A stretch of DNA of 64,000 nt, taken from Triplophysa rosa. Its lineage: Eukaryota > Chordata > Actinopteri > Cypriniformes > Nemacheilidae. Position numbers and translations under genes: made by a program. Within the stretch, counting starts at the first letter, position 1. Each line of letters begins with the position of its first letter. Positions 1 to 9,370 of this stretch are shown piece by piece. Below the pieces are notes generated by a model. The model worked only from the letters and a program-made list of their open reading frames with translations. It searched no databases and was not told where the DNA came from. Location: positions 3,526,142 through 3,590,141 of the forward strand of contig NC_079901.1 in assembly GCF_024868665.1 (NCBI RefSeq), given 5' to 3'.

Positions 1-1
1 G

Positions 2-1672
2 ACGGGCCCCTGCCTGCGTTGGCATATCAACTGCCTAGAGTTGTGGGCTGTGCTACTTGCACTGAAGAGGTTCCAACCCTTCGTGCAGGGCAGGCACGTG
101 CTGGTTCGGTCGCTAACACGACTCGCCCGACGCCTCCTCCTGTGGAGTCAGCAGGTGATCAGCTCCCTGCGAGCTATACACATCCCGGGCGACCTGAACC
201 AGACAGCAGACTGGCTCTCTCGTCAGTGGTCACCTCTCGGAGAGTGGCGACTCCACCCTCATGCGGTTCAGCTCATATGGAAGCAGTTAGGCCAGGCGCA
301 GGTGGACCTGTTTGCCTCCCCGGACTCCACCCATTGTCCGCTTTGGTACTCCCTATACGACGGTCCCCTCGGTACGGATGCCCTTGCGCACAGCTGGCCG
401 CGGGACAAGAGGAAGTACGCCTTCCCCCCCAGTGAGCCTCATTGCACAGACCCTGTGCAAGGTCAGGGAAGAGGAGCATCAAGTGCTACTAGTTGCGCCC
501 TATTGGCCCAACCAGACTTGGTTCTCAGAGCTGGTGCGCCTGACAACAACTCCCCCCTGGCCGATTCCCCTGAGGAAGGACCTCCTTTCTCAGGGGAAGG
601 GCACGTTTTGGCATCCCAGGCCAGACCTCTGGAACCTCCATGTCTGGCCCCTGGACGGGACGAGGAGATCCTGAGCGACCTACCCCTGGCGGTGGTAGAG
701 ACCCTCACACAGGCTAGGGCCCCGGCCACTAGGAGACTGTATGCCTTCAAGTGGCGCATCTTCTCGTCCTGGTGCTCTTCTCACGGAGAAGACCCACAGA
801 GATGCTCGATCAGGTACGTACTGTCCTTTCTCCAGGAGAGACTTGAGAAGAACCTCTCCCCTTCCACACTGAAGGTGTATGTTGCCGCTATAGCCGCACA
901 TCACGATCCAGTTGCTGGTAAGTCTCTAGGACAGCACGACCTGGTCACCAGGTTCCTGAGGGGCGCGAGACGGTTGAATCCGCCTCGCCCGCGCCCCGTA
1001 CCCTCTTGGGACCTCGAAGTGGTCCTGGAGGGCCTCCAGAGGCCCCCCTTCGAGCCCCTGGGAGAGGCCGATCTTTCTCGCCTGTCGATAAAGACGGCCC
1101 TCCTGGTAGCGCTCGCCTCCTTCAAGAGGGTAGGGGACCTACAAGCATTCTCTGTGTCCTCGGGTTGCCTAGAATTCGGGCCTGGAGACTCTCACGTTAT
1201 CCTGAGACCACGGCCCGGCTACGTGCCCAAGGTTCCCACCACTCCCTTCCGGGACCAGGTGGTGAACTTGCAGGCGCTCCCCACCGGGGAGGAAGACCCA
1301 ACCCCATCCGTGTTGTGTCCAGTACGCGCACTGCGCCTCTACTTGGACCGCACGCAGAGCTTCAGAAGCTCTGAGCAGCTCTTTGTCTGTTTTGGAGGTC
1401 AGCAGAAGGGGAGAGCTGTCTCCAAACAGAGACTGGCGCACTGGATCGTGGATGCCATATCCTTGGCATACCGGTCGCAAGATCGCCCCTGCCCCTTAGG
1501 AGTTAAGGCGCACTCCACTCGGGGTGTCGCCTCCTCGTGGGCACTGGCTCAGGGCGCCTCTCTGGCAGACATCTGCAGAGCTGCGGGTTGGGCTACGCCC
1601 AATACCTTCGCGAGGTTCTACAACCTCCGCGTTGAACCGGTGTCAGCCCGCGTCCTGCAGGGCAACAGGTAG
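2..1672 (+). CDS. DIRS RNase H (C-terminal part) fused in frame to tyrosine recombinase; open to window start
   Basis: An uninterrupted frame runs from the window edge to a TAG at 1670-1672. Residue numbers here count from the first internal Met at base 41. The first ~85 residues are the end of a DIRS RNase H (HIPGDLNQTADWLSRQW). From about residue 225 it is a tyrosine recombinase: a SAM-like N-terminal region, an Arg box (FKRVGDL, Arg363), an HxxR box (HSTR, 491-494) and a nucleophile Tyr527 in FARFYNL. These are the family's signature residues, so this recombinase looks competent by motif. Two oddities: 19 RNase H residues (57 bases near 115) are missing compared with the minus copy at 32088-35894, and a run of seven C near 425, against six or five in sister copies, joins the RNase H frame to the recombinase frame. 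Those are normally separate, overlapping ORFs. Confidence 0.85.
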   Translation, partial: TGPCLRWHINCLELWAVLLALKRFQPFVQGRHVLVRSLTRLARRLLLWSQQVISSLRAIHIPGDLNQTADWLSRQWSPLGEWRLHPHAVQLIWKQLGQAQVDLFASPDSTHCPLWYSLYDGPLGTDALAHSWPRDKRKYAFPPSEPHCTDPVQGQGRGASSATSCALLAQPDLVLRAGAPDNNSPLADSPEEGPPFSGEGHVLASQARPLEPPCLAPGRDEEILSDLPLAVVETLTQARAPATRRLYAFKWRIFSSWCSSHGEDPQRCSIRYVLSFLQERLEKNLSPSTLKVYVAAIAAHHDPVAGKSLGQHDLVTRFLRGARRLNPPRPRPVPSWDLEVVLEGLQRPPFEPLGEADLSRLSIKTALLVALASFKRVGDLQAFSVSSGCLEFGPGDSHVILRPRPGYVPKVPTTPFRDQVVNLQALPTGEEDPTPSVLCPVRALRLYLDRTQSFRSSEQLFVCFGGQQKGRAVSKQRLAHWIVDAISLAYRSQDRPCPLGVKAHSTRGVASSWALAQGASLADICRAAGWATPNTFARFYNLRVEPVSARVLQGNR

Positions 1673-2363
1673 GACCGGCAGCCGTTGGGCGTACGCCTGC
1701 GGAAGCCCTTCCCCCTTCGGGGGGAGCAGTGGCGATCCAGCCTCACTTCTTTCCCCTCGGGTAAAGAATAGGCATTCCATCCATCACTAAGCACCCTTCC
1801 AGGGGACAGGCTGGGCAGAGCAGCCCTGCCCCCTTAGGCCGGGGAACAGTTGAGTTATTCCACATAGCTCTAACCGGACCTAGTGCTCCAGACGTGGTAA
1901 CCCCCCCTCCGTGGGCTGTTCCGTCTGATGTATCCTCATGAATGGTTCCCACCTTGGCAACCCATGACCTCCCCAGGTGGACTCCCACCTTGCGGTTAAC
2001 TCCTGCAGTCCGCACATTCTTCCCATGAGTTCTCCCCTGATGGTGAGACCATGTGGTGTCTCCACTAATTCCTCCCTACGGTAGGTAGTGGCCTCTGCAG
2101 CGTTTTTCCCCCAGGGGGGAATGATGCTTACCCAGTGGCCCGTACGGTGCCGGGCGGCTTCTCGCCATTTAGAGAATCAGGCCTCCGTCCGTGACGGCCG
2201 GCGTTAGGGGGCTTCCCAACTTTTTGTGGAAAGCTCTGGGTCCCCCTTCCTCTCCACTGGAAGGTCATAATTTCGCGCTAGCGTGTTCGTCTGACTCGCC
2301 CAGGCCAGTCAACGTCGCTCCGCAGAGATTGTGACGCGGCTCAGTGCTGTGGCGTTTTCCATA

Positions 2364-2485
2364 GGAACCCCATTCTGTCGGTTCGACACAACGTCGAGAG
2401 ACCGACAGAAAGGGAACGTCTTGGTTACGGATGTAACCTCGGTTCCCTGATGGAGGGAACGAGACGTTGTGTCCCTCATGCCACA
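2364..2485 (+). repeat. DIRS internal complementary region (copy 1)
   Basis: The first half (to about 2434) is the reverse complement of the DIRS left end, including GACAGAAAGGGAAC. The second half is the reverse complement of the right end, including GTAACCTCGGTTCCCTGATG. They meet at AACGTC, which is what two termini joined through GTT would give. In the DIRS1 model this region templates completion of a circular intermediate. Confidence 0.8.
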
Positions 2486-2545
2486 ACACTGGCCGCCCAC
2501 CCCAGCGGTCGGGGGAGGATGCTTTAGGCTCCTCAGACCAAAGGT

Positions 2546-2751
2546 GAATGAATGAGCACGCCGGCTTCCCTCTTATACCCGGACATCCGGGGAGGAGCCC
2601 GGCATGCAAATTTCATTCGCCAATTTTCATTGGCCTTTTCTAAATACTCAGAAGATGATAGGTTCTCAAGACAAACCCCATTCTGTCGGTTCGACACAAC
2701 GTCTCGTTCCCTCCATCAGGGAACCGAGGTTACATCCGTAACCAAGACGTT
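2546..2751 (+). repeat. DIRS right terminal repeat (copy 1)
   Basis: About 205 bases that are the inverse of the DIRS left terminus seen at 27796 and 45266. They contain the complement of the promoter region (CCTCTTATACCC) and end ...GAACCGAGGTTACATCCGTA then ACCAAGACGTT. The following sequence (TTCACTGATAAC) is unrelated to the flanks of the other copies, which fixes the boundary. Confidence 0.8.
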
Positions 2752-3479
2752 TTCACTGATAACTCGGCAAGAAGTTATCATGTCTAAATGAATTTAAAAG
2801 GAGATCCTTCAATACACACACTGTCCCAAAGTACAGAGGTAAATAGTATGCATGTACAGTATGTATGGAGGTGCATGTGTGTTTGAAAGTTGTGCAAGGG
2901 GGAATCGGGTCACTGTTTTCCAGCACGAGTAGGTGACTCAGTAAATTCTTTATGTACTCGGGTAAGAGCGCATTCTGGCCTTGAGCTCATCATTAGGACA
3001 TTATGCAAAGCAGCCGACCAAACAGAAAAATCACTCCAGCACAGATGCAGCACAGCACAACAGCGGACCCAGAGAGCAGCGGGTTGCCGTTGAGTTCGTT
3101 CCCTTCAGGTAAAATCCTCTCTCAAGACTGGTTTACTTGTGAACTTCCTTCCCTGGGCGTAGTCCTTGCCTTAATCTCCTTTCCCCATTAATTAATTTAA
3201 TCGCTCCTTCTATTACATCAGTGTATTGACTTTTGGAACTCCATTTAGATTATAGGGACTATAGATAGATTACAGGTGATGGGAGAGTTAATGGTATGTT
3301 GAGAGTGAAGAACCTGGTGGAGCTCCATGAGCCCTGAAAGACTGACAATCCCAACGTCACGGATGATCCCTTTTCACCAGGGACAGGGGACCAGGATGTC
3401 AAACAATCCAAGGTTTTTATTTAGTATAGTTGCTAAACTAAAAAAAATAAACAGACTTCACCTGACCTGGGTATTCCGC
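2752..3479. other. Intervening non-coding sequence
   Basis: No coding region, RNA gene or terminal repeat could be supported. It is AT-rich in places, with short ORFs that show no recognisable motif. The stretch near 3300-3470 could be a fragment of an older repeat, but I have no second copy in the window to compare it with. Confidence 0.5.
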
Positions 3480-3502
3480 CGCACCTTGGTAGCAATGATT
3501 TC

Positions 3503-5191
3503 ATGAATTTTTTTACAGAGAAAATCGAAAACCTACGAGACAAAATAGTAAAAACTCAACCTCCAAGTCTGTCCTATAAATTAGTACCAACCATCGCCCC
3601 AAAAGAAAGGCTACAGTGTTTTTCACCTATAAAACAGGAAGATTTAATTAAACTTATTGCAACATCTAAACCTACAACTTGCTTATTAGATCCCATACCA
3701 ACTAAATTATTAAAAGAGTTATTACCCGTTGCAATTGAGCCCATTTATAACATTATCAACTCGTCAATTAATCTAGGCCATGTCCCAGGAGCCTTTAAAC
3801 TGGCCGTCATTAAGCCTCTTATCAAGAAACCGAACTTAGACCCCAATGAACTAGTAAACTATAGACCGATTTCAAATCTCCCTTTCCTGTCTAAAATACT
3901 AGAAAAAGTAGTGTCCACTCAGTTGTGCTCTTTCTTACAAAATAATGACATACACGAAAAATTCCAGTCAGGCTTTAGACCGCATCATAGTACTGAAACT
4001 GCGCTCGTTAAAATTACAAACGACCTGCTTATAGCATCAGATAAAGGTAACATCTCACTCCTAGTCCTGCTCGACCTTAGTGCTGCGTTCGATACTGTAG
4101 ACCATAAAATACTTCTAGATCGCTTACACAATTATACCGGTATTCAGGGACAGGCACTACAATGGTTCAGATCTTACTTATCAGACAGACATCAATTTGT
4201 CCATTTAAATGGGGAATCATCAAATCTAACGCAAGTAAATTATGGATTACCTCAGGGATCGGTTTTAGGACCCTTGCTATTCTCCATATACATGCTGCCC
4301 CTTGGAAACATTATTAGAAAACATGGAATTAGCTTCCACTGTTATGCAGATGATACTCAGCTATATATCTCATCAAGACCAGATGATTCCTTCCAACTAT
4401 CCAAATTGGCAGAGTGCATCGACGATATAAAGCATTGGATGACTTGTAATTTCCTTCTTTTAAATTCTAATAAAACAGAAATATTACTTATCGGACCAAA
4501 GACACGTGAGCAGAATATTTCGGATTATGACCTGCAAATTGAAGGCTGCACTGTTACTCCAACAAATACAGTTAAAGACCTTGGCGTTATATTAGACAGC
4601 AACCTGTCATTTAAAAATCACATCTCAAATGTCACAAAAACAGCCTTCTTCCACCTTAGAAATGTTGCCAAATTGCGAAATATTTTATGTGTGGCTGACG
4701 CAGAGAAGCTTATTCATGCATTTGTGACCTCAAGACTTGACTACTGTAATGCACTGCTTAGTGGTTGTCCTGCAGCATCAATAAACAAACTACAGTTAGT
4801 TCAGAATGCAGCTGCCAGAGTTCTAACCAGGTCCAGAAAATACGATCACATAACCCCAATGTTATCAACCCTTCACTGGTTACCCATTAAGTATCGTATT
4901 GACTTTAAAGTTCTTTTAATTACTTATAAAGCCTTAAACGGTTTAGCCCCTACCTACATAACAGAGCTTCTACCACACTACAACCCATCACGCTCTCTAA
5001 GATCTCAAAACTCCAGACTTTTGATAACACCTAGAATAACTAAATCCACCAAAGGGGGTAGAGCTTTCTCATACGTAGCACCTAAACTCTGGAATAGCCT
5101 CCCCGATACTATTCGAGGGTCAGACACACTCTCCCAATTTAAATCTAGATTAAAGACACATCTTTTCAGCCAAGCATTCACTAATACATAG
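3503..5191 (+). CDS. L2/CR1 LINE reverse transcriptase (ORF2 C-terminal part)
   Basis: A 562-residue open frame (the Met is internal; the family's ORF2 is near 1000 residues) encodes a non-LTR reverse transcriptase. Visible RT motifs are [60 protein letters not shown] and the catalytic FHCYADD (YADD at 281-284), followed by the thumb and the conserved CR1/L2 C-terminus [20 protein letters not shown]. The apurinic-type endonuclease and ORF1 are missing by 5' truncation. No stop or frameshift interrupts the remaining part, so the insertion is fairly young. Protein similarity to the minus-strand L2 at 21866-24829 is clear along its length. Confidence 0.9.
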   Translation: MNFFTEKIENLRDKIVKTQPPSLSYKLVPTIAPKERLQCFSPIKQEDLIKLIATSKPTTCLLDPIPTKLLKELLPVAIEPIYNIINSSINLGHVPGAFKLAVIKPLIKKPNLDPNELVNYRPISNLPFLSKILEKVVSTQLCSFLQNNDIHEKFQSGFRPHHSTETALVKITNDLLIASDKGNISLLVLLDLSAAFDTVDHKILLDRLHNYTGIQGQALQWFRSYLSDRHQFVHLNGESSNLTQVNYGLPQGSVLGPLLFSIYMLPLGNIIRKHGISFHCYADDTQLYISSRPDDSFQLSKLAECIDDIKHWMTCNFLLLNSNKTEILLIGPKTREQNISDYDLQIEGCTVTPTNTVKDLGVILDSNLSFKNHISNVTKTAFFHLRNVAKLRNILCVADAEKLIHAFVTSRLDYCNALLSGCPAASINKLQLVQNAAARVLTRSRKYDHITPMLSTLHWLPIKYRIDFKVLLITYKALNGLAPTYITELLPHYNPSRSLRSQNSRLLITPRITKSTKGGRAFSYVAPKLWNSLPDTIRGSDTLSQFKSRLKTHLFSQAFTNT

Positions 5192-6223
5192 CTAATGAAC
5201 AGCAGCTACGCTAATTATTCTCTTTCTGTTTCTGCCCTCGCCTCGGGATGCCCATCCCGAGGTAGGGAGAGATTCCGCCAGGCCCAGATGAACGTCATAT
5301 GCCCATCCACAACTAGAGATTACGCCAGCTACATCGGAAAATCCCGTGCCATCCTCCTGCGAGAGCCTGCGGACTGACTGACCATCCAGCTCCATCCAAG
5401 GCAATTCCATCACCACCCAAGAAAAAGGCGACCATCTGGCCGGCCCAGCTCAGACAATTCCATCCCCAACCGAGAGCAAAGACGGACTACCTGTCACATA
5501 AATGCTAAATTTACAATACTTGGTATTTAATGCTAAACTTACATCACACGACAGCAGTTTGAAGTTATGGCTGCACTCAGTGACTTTGATTGGAGGTAGC
5601 TGGGTGGGTGTTGTAGGGAGTGGGGGGGCTTGTTGGTTGTGGTTCGGGGCGTTTCATTTGTTGGGACTGTGTGGGTCTGGTCTGGTTGGTCTTGTTTTGT
5701 GGTCGATGTCGGACAACAGAGGAATAAAGTTAATTATGCCATTACTACTTTTCCCTGGTTGTTCCTCTGTTGTCTGTTGTTGATCGCGGAATGGGACCGG
5801 GTTGGACCTGCACGGTTTCGGCGGGTGGGGCTTCCTGGGTCGTGGCTCGTGGGCTCTCCCTGTTCTTCGTGGACGTTGCTCGGTGGCTTTGGTCGGGGTC
5901 ACTGAGTGCAGCTATGACACGTCAGAGGAGATCTGGCCCTCCCGGCTGAGCCTGGTTTCTCCCGAGGTTTTTTTTTCTCCATTATTCAGCATTGGAGTTT
6001 GGGTTCCTCGCCACAGCAGAGCAGTGCAGTGTTGGCTTGCTCACCGGGAGACTGCATTTATTTATTCATTTATTTATTATAATGATCTTGCTTGGTATAT
6101 AAACACCATGCACTGTGCTGTGTTTTACCTTTCTGTGTTTTTCTTATTTGCTTCTGTAAAGCTGCTTTGGAACAATGCACATTGTGAAAAGCGCTATATA
6201 AATAAAATTGAATTGAATTGAAT
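5192..6223 (+). other. L2 3' untranslated region and tail
   Basis: This is the stretch between the RT stop and the TTGAA tail. It contains the conserved L2 3' block (GGTTCCTCGCCAC near 6005) and the stem-like end AAAGCGCTATATAAATAAA, the region L2 RT is thought to recognise. Short ORFs here have no recognisable domain. Confidence 0.75.
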
Positions 6224-6498
6224 CTCAAGAAACCCTTTTGTTATCGCTTTATGGTGTCCATGGTCAGAGTTAACATTTACATGACATTAAAGCATTCAGC
6301 AAACACTTTATTACAAAGCGACTTACACGAATTAGATAAGTGATATATCTAAGGGGGGCAATCATTTGAGAAGTGTAATATCAAGTTAACACTTGCATGC
6401 TCCTATGGTGGAATGATCATCAAGGGCTGCAAATAGAACTAGCAGAATTAGGATGGAAGATTTAGACTCTGCCTTTGAACTGCACATTCTAACCCTGT
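6224..6498. other. Non-coding sequence with a common fish repeat motif
   Basis: At about 6276-6335 lies a diverged form of a motif widespread in fish interspersed repeats (CATTCAGCAAACACTTTATT then ACAAAGCGACTTACA). I recognise the motif from general knowledge but cannot assign its class here. Nothing else is supported. Confidence 0.4.
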
Positions 6499-6860
6499 GG
6501 TCCATTCCGAAGGGCTCATCCCTTTGCCCTAAACCCAATGAAGAGTTTACACTCCGGATTGAGAGCTTTGAAGGGTTGAATGGTGCAGGGGGCCAAACAA
6601 CTATTTCTTAAAGTGCCCTTCTGCGTCATCATCCCGTGCCCATAAGGAGGCGCCGTCGCCACGCAAAGAATCTGCCCAAAGAGTCATGGGGACGTGAAGT
6701 GTTCATCAGTTGTACCCTGCAAAATCCTTCATTCCAAAGGGCGTTTTGAAGTGTCCAGTTATAAGCACTTCGGTTTGGAATGACCCTTCATGGCAGCCAT
6801 GATTGTTTTCACTCTGAAGTGCACTTCGGAGGGCGATATATCACGTTTGGAACGCACCAT
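6499..6860. mobile_element. Candidate short non-autonomous DNA transposon
   Basis: The ends form an imperfect terminal inverted repeat (left GGTCCATTCC; the complement of the right end reads GGTGCGTTCC). Subterminal segments repeat the CATTCC-AAGGGC theme in both orientations. There is no ORF. The superfamily is not determined, and no target-site duplication is clear. Confidence 0.4.
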
Positions 6861-6924
6861 AGGTAGACAAAAAATTAAGTAAAGAAAATGCAGCTATGCA
6901 GCAAGATTTTCTTTTGTCACTGTA

Positions 6925-7808
6925 CACTGAAAAAAATATATTGTAGAATTTACTTTAAAAAAATATTTGTGCAAATTGTTACAAGCATTTTATTGAGTAA
7001 AATTTGCTACTAAAATTCAAGTACAATATACTAACCAGAATAAATCAAATTATACTTATTAAATACTTTTAGTTTTTGTTAAAATATGAAGTAAATGTTC
7101 CTTAAAGTATACAAAAAAACGTGCCTAACTCAAACGTCACGGATCACTTACTTTCCTATTGAAATATACTATTTTTTTAAAACATAGATGGCCAAGTAAG
7201 AAGAGACTGGTGGTCTATGTACTGGCATTAGCAAAGTTACTGCTCAATAAGTGAAATAACACACTTCATGACTACTATCGTGCCTCCCTCCCTTGTGCCT
7301 AAGCACAAGCACCGCTCCTCTGAACAACGGTAGCAACTTAAAAAACTCAAACTTAAAAATAATACCCAAACTCTCCTAAATCAACAAAAAAACACGAAAA
7401 AGTCTTTCTTTTTACTGAAAAACACTTAAAATGACAGTTAATCTGAAAAATTTATCTCCTAATGCATTCAGATGCAAAGCATGCTGGGAACTTCAGATCA
7501 ACTGCCAAGGTAGTTATATCTACTAAAATGATTGATGTAGTCAAAACACAAAATATATAAGTAAACTTAATTTGACCAATTTCAATGGGTTTAACATAAT
7601 AAAATTTAGTTGGATTTATTTAATAATTTGTTAAATTAAAATTACTCAAACAAAATACTTAAAATATTAACAACCAAAATTTGTAGATTTTATTCCCAAG
7701 ATTTGTACGTTATTTTAACTCAGCTAACAGGAACATAATTATATTAAGTATATTTTAAAATTTCTTTTCATAAAATCTGCTAAGGCACATAATCATCTTT
7801 TTTCAGTG
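6925..7808. mobile_element. AT-rich MITE with CACTGAAAAAA ends and TA duplication
   Basis: It begins CACTGAAAAAA and ends TTTTTTCAGTG, flanked on both sides by TA, so it has an 11-base terminal inverted repeat and a TA target-site duplication. Length is 884 bases, very AT-rich, with no coding region. TA duplication suggests the Tc1/mariner superfamily, but the ends do not match a Tc1 family I know. Confidence 0.6.
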
Positions 7809-8084
7809 TAAAACCACTGGCTAGTCCACCCAATTGCTTAAATTAACTTAGTCATTGAGTTTGAGTTTTCAAACTCAGAATATGATAAAAATGCGTGCGT
7901 GTGCATGCTTGTGTAATGCATAAATGCATCTCAACTCAACTTTATTTATATAGCGCTTTTACAATTTTCATTGTTACAAAGCAGCTGCACATGAGACACA
8001 TTGACTACAAGCAAAACAATCAAAGTTGTACCTGCAAAAACAAGAAAAGGTTGAAAACACAGAAGACAGACATACCCACACACA

Positions 8085-8210
8085 AAACACTCCACACACA
8101 CAACACGCACACGCACCAACACACACAGACACAGAGACACACACACACACACTTATTCGTATGCTCATTCACACATTTTTTACACACACACACACACACA
8201 CACGCTCAGT
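8085..8210. repeat. CA-rich microsatellite inside L2 3' untranslated region
   Basis: A dense, interrupted (CA)n tract. The same tract sits at the same place in the L2 copies near 21108-21233 and 59470-59614, so it is part of the element rather than a flanking microsatellite. The tract differs in length and purity between copies. Confidence 0.85.
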
Positions 8211-8840
8211 GAGAGCACACGTTTAGGATAAAGGAGAGAGAAGCACAGGTCAAATATAACAGACTATAAATTCCTATATGCAATATTAATAAAGTAAAAC
8301 TTTAAAATTCTAAAGCAGCCCCCCCGGTCAGGCATACTGCAAAAACAGTATGCAAACGGTGGCGAGGAACCCAAAAATCTAATCGAGAAAAAAAACCTCA
8401 GGAGAACCCAGGCCCAACCAGGGGATTCCAGTTCCCCTCTGGCAAAAGCTGCTGCCTCTGCACAAGCTCCAGAGAGCTTGCACAACAAGGCTAAATAAAA
8501 TAAATAAACTTAATAATAAAATAAATTATAGTTTAAGATTATCATTTATAATCTAATAGCATTTGAAATTTTGTGGTGAAGACATGTCAAGAGACCGCGT
8601 CCTTCTTTATCCAGCTCTATCATCTCAGCTCTTGTCAGGTCCCCACTTCCCATTCTCCGCTCTACCATCAGGTCAGGCCATGAACTGCATCCTGCTCGCT
8701 GTGGTAACCTTGGATCAATGAGACAAGACTGGCTGAGAGTAGAGTACTGTTCTGTACTCTTTGATGCAACAAGTACATCAGTTGTGTTTTTGGTTCCGGT
8801 TGATCTAACTAATGCAGCCTAAACCCTCAGAAGATTTATA

Positions 8841-9370
8841 TTATGGAAGAGTAGTGTATGCAAGATTAAAAAGATGCGTCTTTAGTCTAGATTTAAACTG
8901 ACAGAGTGTGTCTGCCTCCCGGACAGTGCAGGGAAGACTATTCCAAAGTTTAGGCGCTAGATAGGAAAAGGATCTACCACCTGCACTTGATTTTGAAATT
9001 CTAGGTATTACCAACTGACAGGACGCCTGAGAGCGTAATTCACGTGAAGGACTGTAATACAAAAGGAGTTCATTCAAGTACTGAGGAGCTAAACCATGTA
9101 AGGCTTTATAGGTAATAAGCAAGATTTTAAAGTTAACGCGATGCTTTATAGGTAACCAGTGCAAGGTTGACAGAACCGGGCTAATATGTTCATACTTTTT
9201 TGTACGTGTAAGAACTTGAGCTGCCGCGTTTTGGACCAATTGGAGTTTTTGTAATAAGCCTGCAGGGCAACCACCTAACAGTGCATTACAGTAGTCTAGT
9301 CTTGATGTCATGAATGCATGAATTAACTTCTCTGCATCTGAGATTGACAGCATATGACGTAGTTTAGATA
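8841..9370 (-). pseudogene. L2 reverse transcriptase, C-terminal fragment
   Basis: About 175 residues of L2 RT thumb and C-terminus are kept, from [18 protein letters not shown] to [18 protein letters not shown], almost identical to the end of the 987-residue ORF2 at 21866-24829. The ~20 upstream residues of the open frame (to 9437) come from flanking DNA. The catalytic YADD box is absent, so it cannot act as an RT. Confidence 0.9.

Larger units (their letters stand above)
1..2751 (+). mobile_element. DIRS retrotransposon copy 1, 3' part (cut by window edge)
   Basis: This is the 3' portion of a DIRS-type tyrosine-recombinase retrotransposon. Visible in order are the end of the RNase H domain, the tyrosine recombinase, an untranslated stretch, the internal complementary region (about 2364-2485) and the right terminal repeat (about 2546-2751). 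The right terminus ends in ...CCAAGACGTT, and the end motif GACGTT is also found at 35894 and 50734. No LTR, integrase or target-site duplication is seen, as expected for DIRS. The 5' half (Gag, RT) lies outside the window. It belongs to the same family as the copies at 27796-32087, 32088-35894 (minus) and 45266-50734. Confidence 0.9.
3480..6223 (+). mobile_element. 5'-truncated L2/CR1-clade LINE
   Basis: It begins abruptly inside the linker between endonuclease and reverse transcriptase, carries the RT ORF, a ~1-kb 3' untranslated region and the L2-type 3' end (AGCGCTATATAAATAAA followed by a TTGAA repeat ending near 6223). The 3' region shares TTTGGGTTCCTCGCCAC with the L2 copies at 7931, 20958 and 59334, but differs elsewhere, so it is a related yet distinct subfamily. 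5' truncation is the usual outcome of target-primed reverse transcription. Confidence 0.9.
7931..9370 (-). mobile_element. 5'-truncated L2 LINE
   Basis: On the minus strand it runs from RT coding sequence to the 3' tail (complement of TCAACTCAACTTTATTTATA at 7931). It is nearly identical to the matching part of the L2 at 20958-26205, and homology stops at 9370 (...GTTTAGATA). About 1.44 kb is kept: the RT C-terminus, the 3' untranslated region and an internal CA repeat. No convincing target-site duplication was found. Confidence 0.9.

Noticed and set aside
1006..1374. Arg/Pro-rich ORFs overlapping the recombinase of DIRS copy 1
   Set aside because: Out-of-frame readings of GC-rich recombinase coding DNA.
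8026..8226. Thr/His-rich and Cys/Val-rich ORFs over the CA repeats (also near 21006-21249 and 59345-59640)
   Set aside because: They are translations of a (CA)n tract in an L2 3' untranslated region, on both strands and in several frames; low complexity, no gene.
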